Shown: positions 22,939 to 34,247, counted from the stretch's first letter. The stretch is 64,000 nucleotides of DNA from Adiantum capillus-veneris (GCA_014529385.2 CM043965.1:12452412-12516411); one strand, 5' to 3'. Notes: a model not told the origin generated them from the sequence alone. A program made the numbers and translations.

Positions 22939-23800
22939 GATCAATCTAAAAGAAGGTGCCAAGCCAAAGGTTCAAAAGCTTAGGAGGTTGGGGATCATTC
23001 ATGAGAAGGCACTTCATGAAGAGGTGACGAAGCTTTTGGAAGCAGATTTCATCTTTCGAGTGGAGGAGTCCGAATGGGTCTCTCTAGTTGTTATTGTGCC
23101 TAAGAAGAACGGAAGATTTAGGATATGTGTTGATTTCAAACCTTTGAATGCTGCCACAAAAAGGAATCATTACCCACTACCCTTTCCAGATGAAATCCTC
23201 AATCAGGTTGCAGGTCATGAACGTTACTCAATCATGGATGGATTTTCTGGCTACTTTCAGATCTTGATAGCAATTGAAGATCGATTGAAGAAGACCTTCA
23301 TTACTCCTTGGGGTTGTTTTGCCTACAAAAGAATGCCTTTTGGGTTGGTTAATGCATATGCTACCTTCCAAGGATGGATGAATAGAGTGTTTGGTCCCTA
23401 CTTGGGTAAGTTCATTCGTGTTTTCATCGATGACATTGGGTGTTATAGCTCAAGGGTCACACATTTTGAGAAGCTGAGGTTGAGTTTTGAAAGGCTTCAA
23501 CAAGAGGGTGGGAAACTCAACCCAAACAAGTGTAAGTTTGCTCATGCCAGAGTTCATTTGCTAGGACATGTGGTTTCGCAAAATGGAATAGAAGCTGACC
23601 CAGAGAAAGTTAAGGCTTTATTGCTTATGGATCCGCCCAGCAACACAAAGGATTTGGCATCATTTGTGCATAAGCTCAGGTCCTTGTCACATTTTTTATG
23701 GATGCTATGTCAGTATGTGTATCCTCTCCAAAAATTGAGTCAAAGAGTTCAAGGGTTTGAATGGAATGAAGACATGCAACAGGCTTTTGATGGCATCAAG
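22850..23800 (+). CDS. reverse transcriptase of element B (first copy)
   Basis: A continuous frame holds a full Ty3 RT: ADFIFRVEESEWVSLVVIVP, RICVDFKPLNAATKRNHYPL, GFSGYFQILIAIEDRLKKTF, YKRMPFGLVNAYATFQ, catalytic RVFIDDIGCYSS, then the thumb (KCKFAHARVHLLGHVVSQNG). Some conserved positions have drifted (NAYATF for NAPATF). It overlaps the end of the protease frame in another frame, so a frameshift separates it from gag-protease. RNase H 1 follows after a further shift at about 23800-23880. Confidence 0.88.
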
Positions 23801-23808
23801 GAGGTATT

Positions 23809-24511
23809 TTGTGCTTTACCAACAGTGAGTCCTCCCGACTTGCAGTCTATTTTCTATGTATCAATAGTGTGGGGTCAGTAGCTTTTGGGTCGGTTATCTT
23901 ACAAAAGCAAGGAAGGAACTTCAAGCCAGTTTATTTTGACAGCAAGATGAAGAATGTAAGCGAGTTCTCCTATACGGAAATGGAACAGTGGGTATTTGCC
24001 TTGGTTCTTGCATGTCGAAGGTTTAAAACCTATTTGTTGCCCCAAAAGTTCTATGTGCTCACCACATCGAATCTTTTTCCGGATGTAGTACAACATTTGA
24101 AGCCTAGCAAGCGCATCATAAAGTGGACTTTGGAGCTTCAAGAGTATGAGTTTGAGTTTAAAGTGGATCATTCTGTTAAATCTCACTTGGCAGACATAGT
24201 GGTACATAAGGGGGGCGAGCTTCCATCTTACCCAAGGGTTGACAAGGATGATCATGAAGAGGAAGTAGATATTACAGATGCGTATACATTGATGTTTGAT
24301 GGTGCATACAGGAAAGTTCTTGAAAAGGCAAGTGGTGGGGTAGTCATTAAGAACCCAAAAGGCGATGTAATCTTTTCTAGAGCTTACAATCTTGATGAAG
24401 CTGAAAGTAACACTGAGGCCGAGTACCTCACGCTTTTCCTTGGGTTGAAGCAGTGTGTTGAGTTTGGACTGAAGAGGGTCATTGCAAAAGGGGATGCATT
24501 GCTAGTCATGA
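23809..24511 (+). pseudogene. RNase H 1 and partial RNase H 2 of element B (first copy)
   Basis: RNase H 1 (about 23850-24220) keeps the fold signature (VSEFSYTEMEQWVFALVLAC, KFYVLTTSN) but the catalytic Asp positions are replaced (VSIVWGS for the usual VDAS; TTSN for TDH). RNase H 2 (from about 24270) reads YTLMFDGAYRK, NTEAEYLTLFLGLK, IAKGDALLVMN with Asp, Glu and Asp in place. It stops abruptly at about 24512, where the sequence switches to RT of another copy. In Tat-type elements the first RNase H is known to decay into a connecting domain while the second keeps activity. Confidence 0.82.
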
Positions 24512-24730
24512 ATATGCTTCAATAAGAGGGTGGGCAACTCAACCCAAAGAAGTGTAAGTTTGCTCATACCAGAGTCCATTTTCTAGGACATGTGGTTTCC
24601 CAAAATGGAATAGAAGCCAATCCAGATAATGTTAAGGCTTTATTTCTTATGGATCCTCCCAGAAACACAAAGGATTTGTCATCATTTGTGCATAAACTCA
24701 GATACTTGTCACGTTTTTTTTGGATGCTAT
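24512..24730 (+). pseudogene. second, partial copy of element B RT (thumb)
   Basis: CTTCAATAAGAGGGTGGG here corresponds to CTTCAACAAGAGGGTGGG at about 23497 in the first copy. The thumb region (KCKFAHTRVHFLGHVVSQNG, DPPRNTKDLSSFVHKLRYLS) is repeated with about one change in ten. The join with RNase H 2 falls on a short shared GCTTCAA. It ends at the insertion that begins at 24731. Confidence 0.85.
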
Positions 24731-27322
24731 TGATAGCCGTTTTTCGGATTTCCATAATTGCCATAGTAAGCTACCTCACCCTATCAAATCACTCAAACAT
24801 TTGGGTTATCCCTACCATTTCACTGTACATAGACGTGTGTGAGTTAGGGGACTTTTCCCATATCTTCTTAAAAACCCTTAATTAGCTAGTCACTGGGCTA
24901 GTTGAGCCAAAAAATTAAAAAATATATAAAAAATATAAGTATATTATGTCCCATTTGTGTGTAAATATTTCATTGTATATAGGGCCTAAATAAAAGGATT
25001 TTTCATAATTATTTTGGTATTTATTTAAATATTTCTACCTATGGTGTGTTATTTATGCTATGTACATTGAGTCACCATTAACATATTTTTTCTTACCATT
25101 TTGCATACTCCTTATTCCATATAAAAATAATTTCATGCAAGCTTCTCTTATTTATGGTGTAACTCCATCCCAACAAAAATCCAAAAAAACTAGTTTTATT
25201 TATGTGTATATTTTTTCACTATTGTGATTTTTCCTTCCTACATCTATTCTCTTTTACTCTTATAAATTAGAACACCAAAAATATTCATCTTTTTATGGTA
25301 GAATTATAATGAGAGAGATTTATTTTGACCCCTTTATATTTTTTCCACCTATATTATTTATATTTGACATCTACATATTTTTGTAGACCCCTAAATATTT
25401 GATTTTCTTAGTTGTACTATTCACTTATATCATGATCTCAACAATATCTTCAATTATAGACCTACCAAATAAGGTCAAGGGTATGTGGAATGCATGCATG
25501 CACCATGGGGAGCTCACTCTTGGAGGTATTCAAAAGAATCATCCAAAGAAGGACCTCACAAGGACCTTGTGTAGTGGAAAAAACAGTCGGTTTTGATGAA
25601 TTTTTAAAGATCACATGCTCCACGAATTTGGAAAGGTGATACAACAAAAGTTGTAGCTCGTGAGCTGAACTTTCACCTCAAATTTTTTCATATTTTTTTT
25701 AGCTATGAGCTGTGAGCTATGATTTTATTGGTGGACCCCAGTTTGCCCATGCTATTCAGCCACACTCCCTCTTCCACTTTATCATTTTCCTCTTTCACAC
25801 ACACTCCTCCCTCTCCTTCCCACTCCCAAACCTGCAACTCCCATGTCCTTATTCACCATCGCCACATCTCTCACACCTCCATAGCCTTCATTCTCCATTT
25901 CTACACCCTATGTGTCCCCCTTTCTCTCTACATATATGTCCATATTACCATACTCTCTTCAGCTTTGTAAAGAACTTCAAAAAATCAGAAAAAATCCAAG
26001 GATAACCTCTGCAAATGAAGACTTTTATCATGAATTTTCCAAGGTTTCAAGATAACATAGCTTCATCGACACGCGCTACTTCGCCATGCTGACCGCTTCT
26101 TCTTCCCGTGCTGTAAAGAGGTGAATGCCAACTTATCCAAAGCTTCAACCTCTCTTTACAAGCTCATCCCTTCTCTAACTTTTATCATCATATATCTCAC
26201 CATTTGGTGAATGATTTTGTAAATATTTTTTAGTGATAATTACTAACTACTAACCACTAACCTTATTGTAAAATGCACCCTCTAGTAGAGTAGGCACTCC
26301 CAAATTATTCACTCAATCCTCTCTCCTTTCATCCTCAATAATTCTCTTCCCTTGAGCCCACATCCATGTGACTCAAAGGACAAGAGAGACCCACCCTCAT
26401 TAAAAAAAATAAAAATATGCATAATCTTTTATTCCTTCAAATAAACTTGATTAGGCCTAATCCAAATCGGGACTTCTAAAACCTATAAATAGAGCCCTTC
26501 TCTCCCTTGTAAATCATCACATGATCACACTACACCACACCATTCTCAACACATAACACACCACTCTTCAAGCCTAGTTGTGTAGAGTGTGTGCATCGTG
26601 AGTGCTCCATTCCATCACTACACATAGGTGCATGGAGAAGCTTGAAGTTAGTTATGCCATCTAGAGGAGTGGAGTGTATGCCATACTCTTCACCACACTT
26701 GTAGCCTACTCTGGTGCATAAATAAGATTTATAGTTTTGGGTGCAATTGTATGCTGCAACTACGACTCTTCTCTCCAAATTGACTTGATAAGTTGGCTCA
26801 TCAGGTGGTTGAAGGTATATTGTCCTCGAAGTTTGTTGTGTCATTTCATGCTTGGTGGTTTGAGGGCTTGTTGAATTGTTTGCCTAAAAGGTCAATTGTA
26901 AGAGGGTGCTTGGTGAGAGGGCTCCCGTGACCCTAAGACAATTTGTGTATTGGCAACAAGGTCAAGTTTTGTGTTGTCTCTCTATTTCTCATCAAGCTTT
27001 GTGTGCATCTAGTCTTTAAGGCTAAGACTGAGTTGCTCAAGTTGATTTGTGCTCTTTACCTCTCTCTGGCATGGTGAATGTTTGTGTTTGGTGTGTGTGG
27101 CTATCTTGCATTCCCCTCTCTTTGTGCGTTTGAGTACAAGGAGATATCACGTGCGTCCTAGTTCGCATGTACAACTAGGTGGTGCCCCTTTTCTTGTTTG
27201 GTTTCTGGCTGTGGGTTGTTGTTGTCTCTGATTGTGCTTGCCCCAGCCCCAATTGAGCAGCATGGGAGCCTCGAAGGGTGTTTAGAGGCCGCTCTTCTTG
27301 TTGCCCGCCCCGGACCGCCTCA
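24731..27322 (+). mobile_element. LTR-like insertion (candidate solo LTR) in element B RT
   Basis: The segment starts TGATAGCCG and ends GACCGCCTCA. It interrupts GGATGCTATGTCAG, known intact from the first copy at 23699, and leaves CTAT on both sides (24727-24730 and 27323-27326). Its 2592 bp hold no retroelement protein. The first 700 bp are nearly repeated in inverse orientation at 53530-54231, starting with the same TGATAGCCG. TG/CA ends, 4-bp target duplication and lack of genes fit a solo LTR. Small open frames inside (for example 25712-26005) are probably spurious. Confidence 0.78.
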
Positions 27323-28448
27323 CTATGTCAGTATGTGTATCCTCTCCAGAAATTGAGTCAAAGAGTTCAAGGGTTTGAGTGGAATGAAGATATGCAACAG
27401 GCTTTTGATGTTATGAAGGATGTATTGTGTGCCAATAGTGAGTCATTATCTTTTGGGTCGGTTCCTGACTTGCAATCGATTTTCTATGTATCTATTAGTG
27501 TGGGGTCAATAGATTTTGGGTTGGTTCTCCTACAAAAGCAGGGAATGAACTTCAAGACAGTCTAATTTTGAGATCAAGATGAAGAATGTAAGCGAGTTCT
27601 CCTACACAAAAATGGAACAGTGGGTCTTTGCTATGGTTCTTACTTGTCGTAGGTTTAAAACATATCTCTTGCCCCAAAAGCTCTATGTGCTTACCACATC
27701 AAACCTTTTGCTGGATGTAGTACAACATTTGAAGCCTAGCAAGCATGAGTTTGAGTTTAAAGTGGATCATTCTGTTAAAGCTCACCGTGCAGACATAGTG
27801 GTATATAAGGGAGGGGAGCTTCCATCTTACCCAAGGGTTGACAATGATGATTATGAAGAGGAATTAGATATTACGGATGCATATACAATGATGTTTGATG
27901 GTGCATACAGGAAAGTTATTCAAAAGGCAAGTGGTGGGGTAATCATTAAGAACCCAAAGGGTGATATAATCTTTTCTAAAGCTTACAATCTTGATGAAGA
28001 TGAAAGCAACAATGAGGCTGAGTATCTCATGCTTTTCCCTGGGTTGAAGCAGTGTGTTAAGTTTGGATTGAAGAGGGTCATTGCAAAATGGGATGCATTG
28101 CTAGTCATGAATCAGCTGCTTGGTTTGTGGAATGTTAAAAAAGACAATTTGAAGAAGTGGGTCTGTGGCATCAAGAATCTTTTGCATGAGTTTGAGAAGA
28201 TATGGTTTGAGCATGTTCCTCGTGAGCAGAATAAAGAAGCTGATGAGATGGCTAGGGACAAGTTAGATGCCTTGGTAGCTCCTTTAAAGGTCAAGGAAGC
28301 CTTGTATACACAAATGGAATCATTCCAAGATGTAGAAGTATTTCTTGGTAAATGGCAATGTCTAGACGGAATTTCAAAGGTTTGGCGTAAGAGAATAGTT
28401 GCAAAATCTCAAAACTACACATTGGTAGGTGAGGATCTCATGCTTTAA
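27323..28448 (+). pseudogene. RT end, RNase H 1 and RNase H 2 of element B (second copy)
   Basis: Sequence resumes with CQYVYPLQKLSQRVQGFEWN, identical to the first copy. RNase H 1 again lacks its catalytic Asp (VSISVGS). RNase H 2 is complete here: MMFDGAYRK, NNEAEYLMLF, AKWDALLVMNQ and REQNKEADEMAR supply the four acidic positions (D, E, D, D). A small deletion removes the segment between HLKPSK and HEFEF. A frameshift near 27565 separates the frames, and a TAA at 28446 ends this one shortly before integrase. Confidence 0.85.
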
Positions 28449-28463
28449 CGCAAGGATAGCATT

Positions 28464-29355
28464 TTGAGAAAAGTGCGGTACAAAGAACAAATAGGCTTGA
28501 TTTTGGAGCATTGCCATGAAGAAAGAGGCCATCAAGGCAAGGACCAGGTTGTCTTTTGTATTTTGAGGGCAGGTTATTGGTTTCCCTCTATGATAAGAGA
28601 TGCTTATTTTTGGTGCAAGTCATGCCACGAATGCCACGTGTTTGCAAATCAAAAGCTTTTGGCTGAGCCTCAAAAAGCTATAATGTATTTTGATGCATTT
28701 GCAAAATGGGGAGTGGATGTTTTAGGTCCAATGCCAAGGACCAACAATGGAAAAAATAATATCCTTGTGGCTGTGGACTATTTGACAAAATGGGTGGAGT
28801 CAAGAGCGGTAAAAGATGTAACAGTAGGAAGAGTGGCCTCTTTTTTGTATGTATAGGTGTGTTGCAGTTTTGGAGCTCCTATGGTTATCATTTATGATCA
28901 TGGACCAGGGTTTAGGGGAAAACTTATTGGCTGCTCTCATGGAGAAATTGAAAATTCAGCATAGGAATTCTTCTCCTTACTACCCACAATGCAATGGGTT
29001 GGTTGAAAACTGCAATGGTCAAATTGTGAAGATGTTATCAAAATATGCTAGGGAGAATCCTAAAGAGTGGGACTTGGACTTGGAAAAGAGTTTGTGGGCT
29101 TATAGAACTGCATATAGGGTGTGGACACATTTTACGCCATATGAACTTGTTTATGGAACAATTATTTCTCTAGAGTTGCAAATGAATAGAGAGAAAGCTA
29201 GTGATTATTATCCTCAACAAGCAGAGAAAAGGATGGAGAAAAGGAAGAATAAGAGACTGCTAGAGAAAGAGATCAAAGAGGGACATGTGGTGATGAAGTA
29301 TGATTCACTTGGATTTTACTTTCAGAAGAAGTTGAGGGACAACGATACAAAGTGA
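28464..29355 (+). pseudogene. integrase of element B
   Basis: Two frames. The first (28464-28856) has the HHCC zinc module (HCHEERGHQG, CKSCHECHVF) and the start of the core, KWGVDVLGPM with the first catalytic Asp, then YLTKWVESRAV. After a frameshift near 28850 the plus strand also codes for a short IYDHGPGF segment with the second Asp. The second frame (28849-29355) holds HRNSSPYYPQCNGLVENCN with the catalytic Glu, then the tail. All three catalytic acids can be found but not in one frame. Confidence 0.85.
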
Positions 29356-29508
29356 AGCATGCATTTCCTAATGGCACATATGAGTTGGAAGAATTGTCAG
29401 GGGAATGTTTGCGCTATAGAATAAATGGTTATCAATTGAAGAACTATTTTGCGAGGGATGTGGTTCCAGATGCTAATGGTCTCTTGGTTGAGCATAAATG
29501 CTCTACCT

Positions 29509-29524
29509 AGAGGGTGGGCAATGA
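29509..29524 (+). other. polypurine tract of element B
   Basis: AGAGGGTGGGCAATGA immediately before the 3' LTR. Confidence 0.7.
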
Positions 29525-30758
29525 TGATAGACCGCTTTTGGCATGTACAAAATAGTGTGTATATGCATGGTCATATGTACAAAAATATGTAAATACATGC
29601 ATTTGGGAGCTTTGCAGAGTGGTTTCAAGTTCTAAAAAAGATGCAACATGTACACATTGTGAATAGTCAGGTTCGCGGGCCACCAGTCGGACACATGTAC
29701 ATGCCTGGATAGGGTATCTAGGCCTTGGATATGGCTCTTGGTGGCCTCTTTTGGATCTAGAGAGTTTTTTTTATCTTTCTAGAATGTAAACAATGCAAGA
29801 AATAAGTGTGGGCACTCTCATCCCACTCGAGAAGTTTGGGACATGCAATAATTGTCTATTTACGGTGCCTAATCTGCGGTAATGCGTGCACAATCCTAGA
29901 AGTGGTCAAACATGGAATTTAGTGATGTGAAAAAGTGCTTTGGGTATCAAGGATCAAGATTTAAAATTCTGGTGAATTTTGGAGTCCATTTGGGGCTTTT
30001 CCCACGAAAAATACCCGTCGGGGGTCAAAACTAGCCAAAACTAGGTCAAAAAGGGTCAAAAAATGGCCAAACATGGTGTGAAAATGCTTCAAATTGCCAC
30101 ATCACTCACGGTGCCGTGTGTGTTCCAGCTGAGGGAGAATTTTTTAATCCAATTCTTGTCACTTTCACCTCTCTGTGTGTGGGAGAAAGGAGGGTTCCTA
30201 CAGGTGGTCTAGTGCAGTCCCGTCGCATTCGTGTCCTGTTTTCGAGTGTGTGGAGGAGTGAATGAGAGCTTTGTATCTTCAATTTTGCACTTGGGAGAGC
30301 CTATGGAAATGATGAGGTTTCCATGGATGTTTGTGTGCAAGTAATTGAGGGAAAAAGTTGTGGCTTTTTGCAAGACTATGTGACCCTGTATCGGTGCCAT
30401 TAGGATTGGCGCTACTCCAAAGAGTCCAACAAAGTGGAGTTTGGTGAAGGCTTTGCAATGTTTTGAGAGAGGCCTTTTGTGGCTAGATTTTTTGAGTTTT
30501 TTATGGTTTTTCTTGTATATTTTGGTCACCATCAAGTGTGATTTCAAGTGTTGATCAACTCGTCTCACCTTGTAGTGTCTGTGGGCAGGCAAGGGTTTGT
30601 AGGTCGAGGCGTTTGGAGTTTGAATTGAGCTTGTGGGTAGTATTTTTAATTGAGCTCTTGAGTGGTGGTGTGTGGGGGTTGGAATTTAAGTAAATTCCTT
30701 GTGTGGTGTTGAGTTGTCTGGGTGTGTGAGTGTGCGCACGGCATCTTTTGCTCCATCA
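29525..30758 (+). repeat. element B 3' LTR
   Basis: 1234 bp, TG...CA, paired with 19499-20720. The base after it differs from the other end of the element. Confidence 0.93.
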
Positions 30759-31299
30759 ACGCTATATACACTTTACACATGTCCCTAGGCCAAGTATATG
30801 GCTTTTCTTTGTGTATTCCTCTTTTAATGCTAGTATGAGGGCATATACTCTGACTTTTGTCAAAAGATATCACAATCAAATGCAAAAAAGTAATACAACT
30901 CACAAAATATTTCCCTCTAATACTAATAATATTAGGTCCGCATGTAGAATGCCTCCCCTCCTCCTATTTGGACTCCTCCTTGACGAGAGAGTATCACCAA
31001 GGGTATGTGTTATTCTTGGGAAATTAAAAATTGTGCCTATGCAGGCCTTGTAATGCAGCCCTATTATGCATACACAATGAATGCATGGAAAATATTTATG
31101 TTGTGCAAGATGTGGGTATAAGAAATTTGCTTATTGAAATTTTATGGAGAGGGTTCCTATTCTAAGCAATATGATGGTATTTGAAGCTTCTGTGTCATTT
31201 GCTTGATTGAAGGTTGTAGAGACTTTTTGAAGGCTTCCTTATCTATTTGATGCTTATTTGGATCCATTTTAGCCTTGTGGTTGGTTGTTGTATCTGGCA
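30759..31299. other. unclassified DNA
   Basis: AT-rich, no coding signature. It does not continue Copia element D, although D ends at the other side of element B. Confidence 0.5.
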
Positions 31300-31324
31300 T
31301 TGTTCCTCAACAGTGGATTCTCTT

Positions 31325-32454
31325 TTAACTGTATTGTAACCGTAGGAGGAGTTGAAATAATTCAAGTGGTGCTTTATTAACAGTGATGTTATTGATTAAC
31401 TTTGGGACCCACTTCTTCCTGATTATGGTATGGTTTGTTGATGTTGCTTGTTTGGAAACCCATACTTGTCCTTGCGTTGTTTGTGTTTGAAGAGACTCCT
31501 TTGGGATCCACCTTGTCTTTGTGTGAGTCAACAACGGTCTTTGCTTTAGACCTTGTACGCTTGGTTGAGGATGAGATTTATACTTTGAGAGTTGATTCTC
31601 TATTTGTTTTGGAATCCAAATAAACTCTTCACCTCTCTGTGCTTGAATCAACTCCTTTGGAACCCATATTTGAGTTGGGGAAGCTTGCGACTTTGTGACT
31701 TTTGTGGATGCTCTTGTAAGCTTTGACTATTTTCCTTTTGGTTTTGGATCTTGTGAGTTTTCATTAGAGACCTTTGTCTTCTTGATTCGTACCTGCTTTT
31801 GGCCAATCTGGCTCTTTGGTATCCAGATTTGTCAAAAATTCTGGTTCTAGCTTGCTGTTCTTTGCTTTTGCCCTTCTTTGGTTGGTTACGAAAGTTGTTA
31901 ATGATGGTGATGACTTGAGTTTCTGGTAAGGAATGTCACAAGAATCATCACTATCAGTGCTATCCTTAATAAGGTTTCATTCTAGCACTTTCCCTTTGTG
32001 GTTTAGCTTGTTATAGGAAGTTACTGTTTGTTTGCTCTTCAAATACTGTTTTTGGGATGACTTTGATATCCACTTGATTAGAGTGTTGGTAGCTCGCTGA
32101 CATGCATGTGTGTTGCATTTGTGTTTTCACCATCAAAGATTTTGGAATCCACTTTTGTTGCACCTTTTTTTTGTAGCAATGAAATTGTTTCTTGGGTCTT
32201 TGATCTGGACAATCATAAAATTGTGCATTAGTTAAAGTATCATTCTTGTCACTTGTTGGGCCATCCAGATTTTTGTTGTCAGCATCTTCTTGAAGCTCCA
32301 AGTGTTTTACAGAGTCATAGAACTCGTCTTCTTCTTTGTCTTCGTTTTCTTGGATCACTCTCACTGCAAAGTAAGGAACGACATCATAGCCATCTTCATC
32401 ACAAAAAAAATTTGCTAGACTCTCTTGAATAGTGCACACATCCAAAGTAGCCAA
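31325..32454 (-). pseudogene. W-[IV]-P-K repeat region of element E
   Basis: Two open minus-strand frames (32011-32454 and 31325-31651) joined by a stretch in shifted frames. The first is acidic (NEDKEEDEFYDSVKHLEL) and ends in repeats. The motifs in order are QQKWIPK, IKVIPK, QIWIPK, QIWVPK, FIWIPK, TRWIPK, QVWVSK and KKWVPK: eight in about 760 bp, separated by 15-40 polar, Lys/Gln/Ser/Thr-rich residues. The same motif series is found at 15947-16515 and 48625-48690. I know no named domain of this pattern. It could be a nucleic-acid or particle binding tail of the polyprotein; that is a guess. Confidence 0.65.
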
Positions 32455-32649
32455 GATATGTTCCCATTCAAGTGGATCTAAATCTTCCTCAGGGAAGGTT
32501 TTTGGGATTAATTATGTATCTTCCATTGCCTTTGGTAGGATGCATTCCTCTCGCTTTAAGCTTCCACATTGTGAAGCTCCAGATATTCACAATTCTTTAG
32601 GCCTACCCAACGATGCTGGAAGTTTTGATCCTTCTATAGTAGCGGAATC

Positions 32650-33060
32650 AAACTCCTCCATAGGTGTTCTTGTCACATCCCTATAACTATGGTCCTTCAG
32701 ATTTATCCTTGTCGTGGTTTCCATATGTCTCAGGTAGATATAGTCATATCCCCAATCTTGGACCATTTTTAGTTATCTCATGAATGGTCTTCCTAGAATG
32801 ATGTCATAGTTGTGCTTCTTGCCAAAGTCAACAATAGCAAAGTTTTTCTTATATTCAATGCCACAAAGAATAACAAATTCCTTTTCTAGTAGTCCTATGA
32901 GCCTTTCTGCGTGTTCAGTTAAGATGCAGTTTCATCCTAGTAGCCCTCAAACTGATTTTCCCCATTTTTTCCAGACCTCTTTTGTTGCGATGGAAACATG
33001 AGGTCCACTGTCAAGGACTGCCATGGTTTTTACACCTTGGAATTCCACGGGAAGAGGTTT
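32650..33060 (-). pseudogene. retropepsin of element E
   Basis: Minus strand VKTMAVLDSGPHVSIATKEV contains the DSG active site. It is followed by RLIGLLEKEFVILCGIEY and the conserved IILGRPFM. C1 (TMAILDIGAGIAIATK) and C2 (TMAILDRGAGIDIATK) have the same protease; among the three only E keeps the DSG triad. Two stop codons interrupt the domain. Confidence 0.8.
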
Positions 33061-33589
33061 TTTTCATCTTCTCCATCATAATACTCTCCGACCTTGTTTA
33101 ATGGAACTCGGCTAGTGTTTAGCTAAGGCATTTGCAACTCTTGATCCCTTCCTTGAATTGAGTCATTGGTTTTCTGACACCAAATTTCTCTAGGAATTTT
33201 CCCACAATAGCCCACATGTTTGGTCGTATTCTAAGCAGCTCAGCTAATTTTATCATACAAGTGACTGATGTAGACAAAATATCTATCAATCCTTTTCAAT
33301 TGATGACTTTGTTGGAAGAAAATCTATGTGGTTGGACTGCAACAACATCTCACTTGGCCTCTCGTACTCTCACGTATAAGATGATAGTGTTCTTAGCAAA
33401 TGGGGTTGATTGTCCATAGACTGTAAAGATCCCTTTTCTCCCCAATATGATTCCACTTCTAGATTCATTTAAAATCCAGTCTCAATTTCCTATATTGGTG
33501 GAAGAGACACTCCTCTTCCATCACCCGTTTGGTTTACTCGTCTTATTATCTCACTTGATCCATTGTCCTCTCTGACATGTTTCCACAAT

Positions 33590-34159
33590 TCATAATGTTG
33601 GGTCCTTTAGCTTTGGTCTGTGCTCGTGACTGGAATCTAGCTCTTTTTGTTCTTGGATTGGTTGGATTACTAGTGTAGGTGGGACAGGGATCACACCCTC
33701 AGGTTTTCTAGCTTGTGGTTCTAGTAAATCTTGGACTCCTTGAATCATTTTCTTGCACATTTCAAGCCTCTTCTTTTCTAGTTCCACATGTAAATATGTC
33801 ATCCATCTATGTTCTTTGGTTTGGTTTTTTTTGAGCCGTGTTTCATAGGCTTTTCGGAGGGTGTCTAATGGCTCATTAACCTTCTCGACCAACACTGATT
33901 CTCCTAAGCTAGCACCTTTTGGCTCACTTTCTATTGATGGTTCTTTTGGAGGTTGAGTCACCTCCATAAGAGAATGTGCAACCATTTCCTCATGTTGTCT
34001 TATCTTGTCTTCAGCTTGGGTAAGCTTCTCAGCCAGGGATTTATTCTCTTGTTTCTTATGTGCTTTCATCCTAGTCTTTCTAGCTTTCCATATGTTCTGT
34101 TTGCTCTTGGTTTTTTGACTAGGTGTGTCAGTTTTTGTCTCACCCATCTCTGGAATCAT
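33590..34159 (-). CDS. coiled-coil linker protein of element E
   Basis: 189 uninterrupted codons on the minus strand, highly charged. A Lys/Arg-rich start (KARKTRMKAHKKQ) leads into a heptad-like stretch (SLAEKLTQAEDKIRQHEEM), then ESVLVEKVNEPLDTLRKAYE, and a Pro-rich end. The middle is homologous to the C-family segment at 59181-59462 (RAEIEEKAEKLFQEKVK, VDKIFEPINAALEAY). It lies between the zinc knuckles and protease, a place usually held by a short spacer. It may act in oligomerisation; that is inferred from the heptads only. Confidence 0.6.
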   Translation of the reverse strand: MIPEMGETKTDTPSQKTKSKQNIWKARKTRMKAHKKQENKSLAEKLTQAEDKIRQHEEMVAHSLMEVTQPPKEPSIESEPKGASLGESVLVEKVNEPLDTLRKAYETRLKKNQTKEHRWMTYLHVELEKKRLEMCKKMIQGVQDLLEPQARKPEGVIPVPPTLVIQPIQEQKELDSSHEHRPKLKDPTL

Positions 34160-34247
34160 GTCAGTTTCTATTTTCTCTGTCTCTAGATTCTCAACAGCTT
34201 CCTTTTGAGTTTGCGCTCTCGTAACTACTTGAACTGGTATAATGTTA

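Larger units (their letters stand above)
19499..30758 (+). mobile_element. element B: recombinant Tat-like Ty3/Gypsy element with two RNase H domains
   Basis: LTRs at 19499-20720 and 29525-30758 both start TGATAGACCGC and end TTTTGCTCCATCA. The interior runs gag, protease, RT, RNase H 1, RNase H 2, then steps back at about 24512 into RT of a second copy, continues through a 2.6 kb insertion, RNase H 1 and 2 again, and integrase. A second RNase H between RT and integrase marks the plant Tat/Athila-type lineages. The flanks differ (TATGT before, ACGCT after), so no target duplication is present. Together with the repeated RT/RNase H this indicates recombination between two related elements. Confidence 0.9.

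Noticed and set aside
25712-26005. Pro/Ser/His-rich frame inside the 24731-27322 insertion
   Set aside because: Low-complexity CT-rich DNA in an LTR-like element; no domain.
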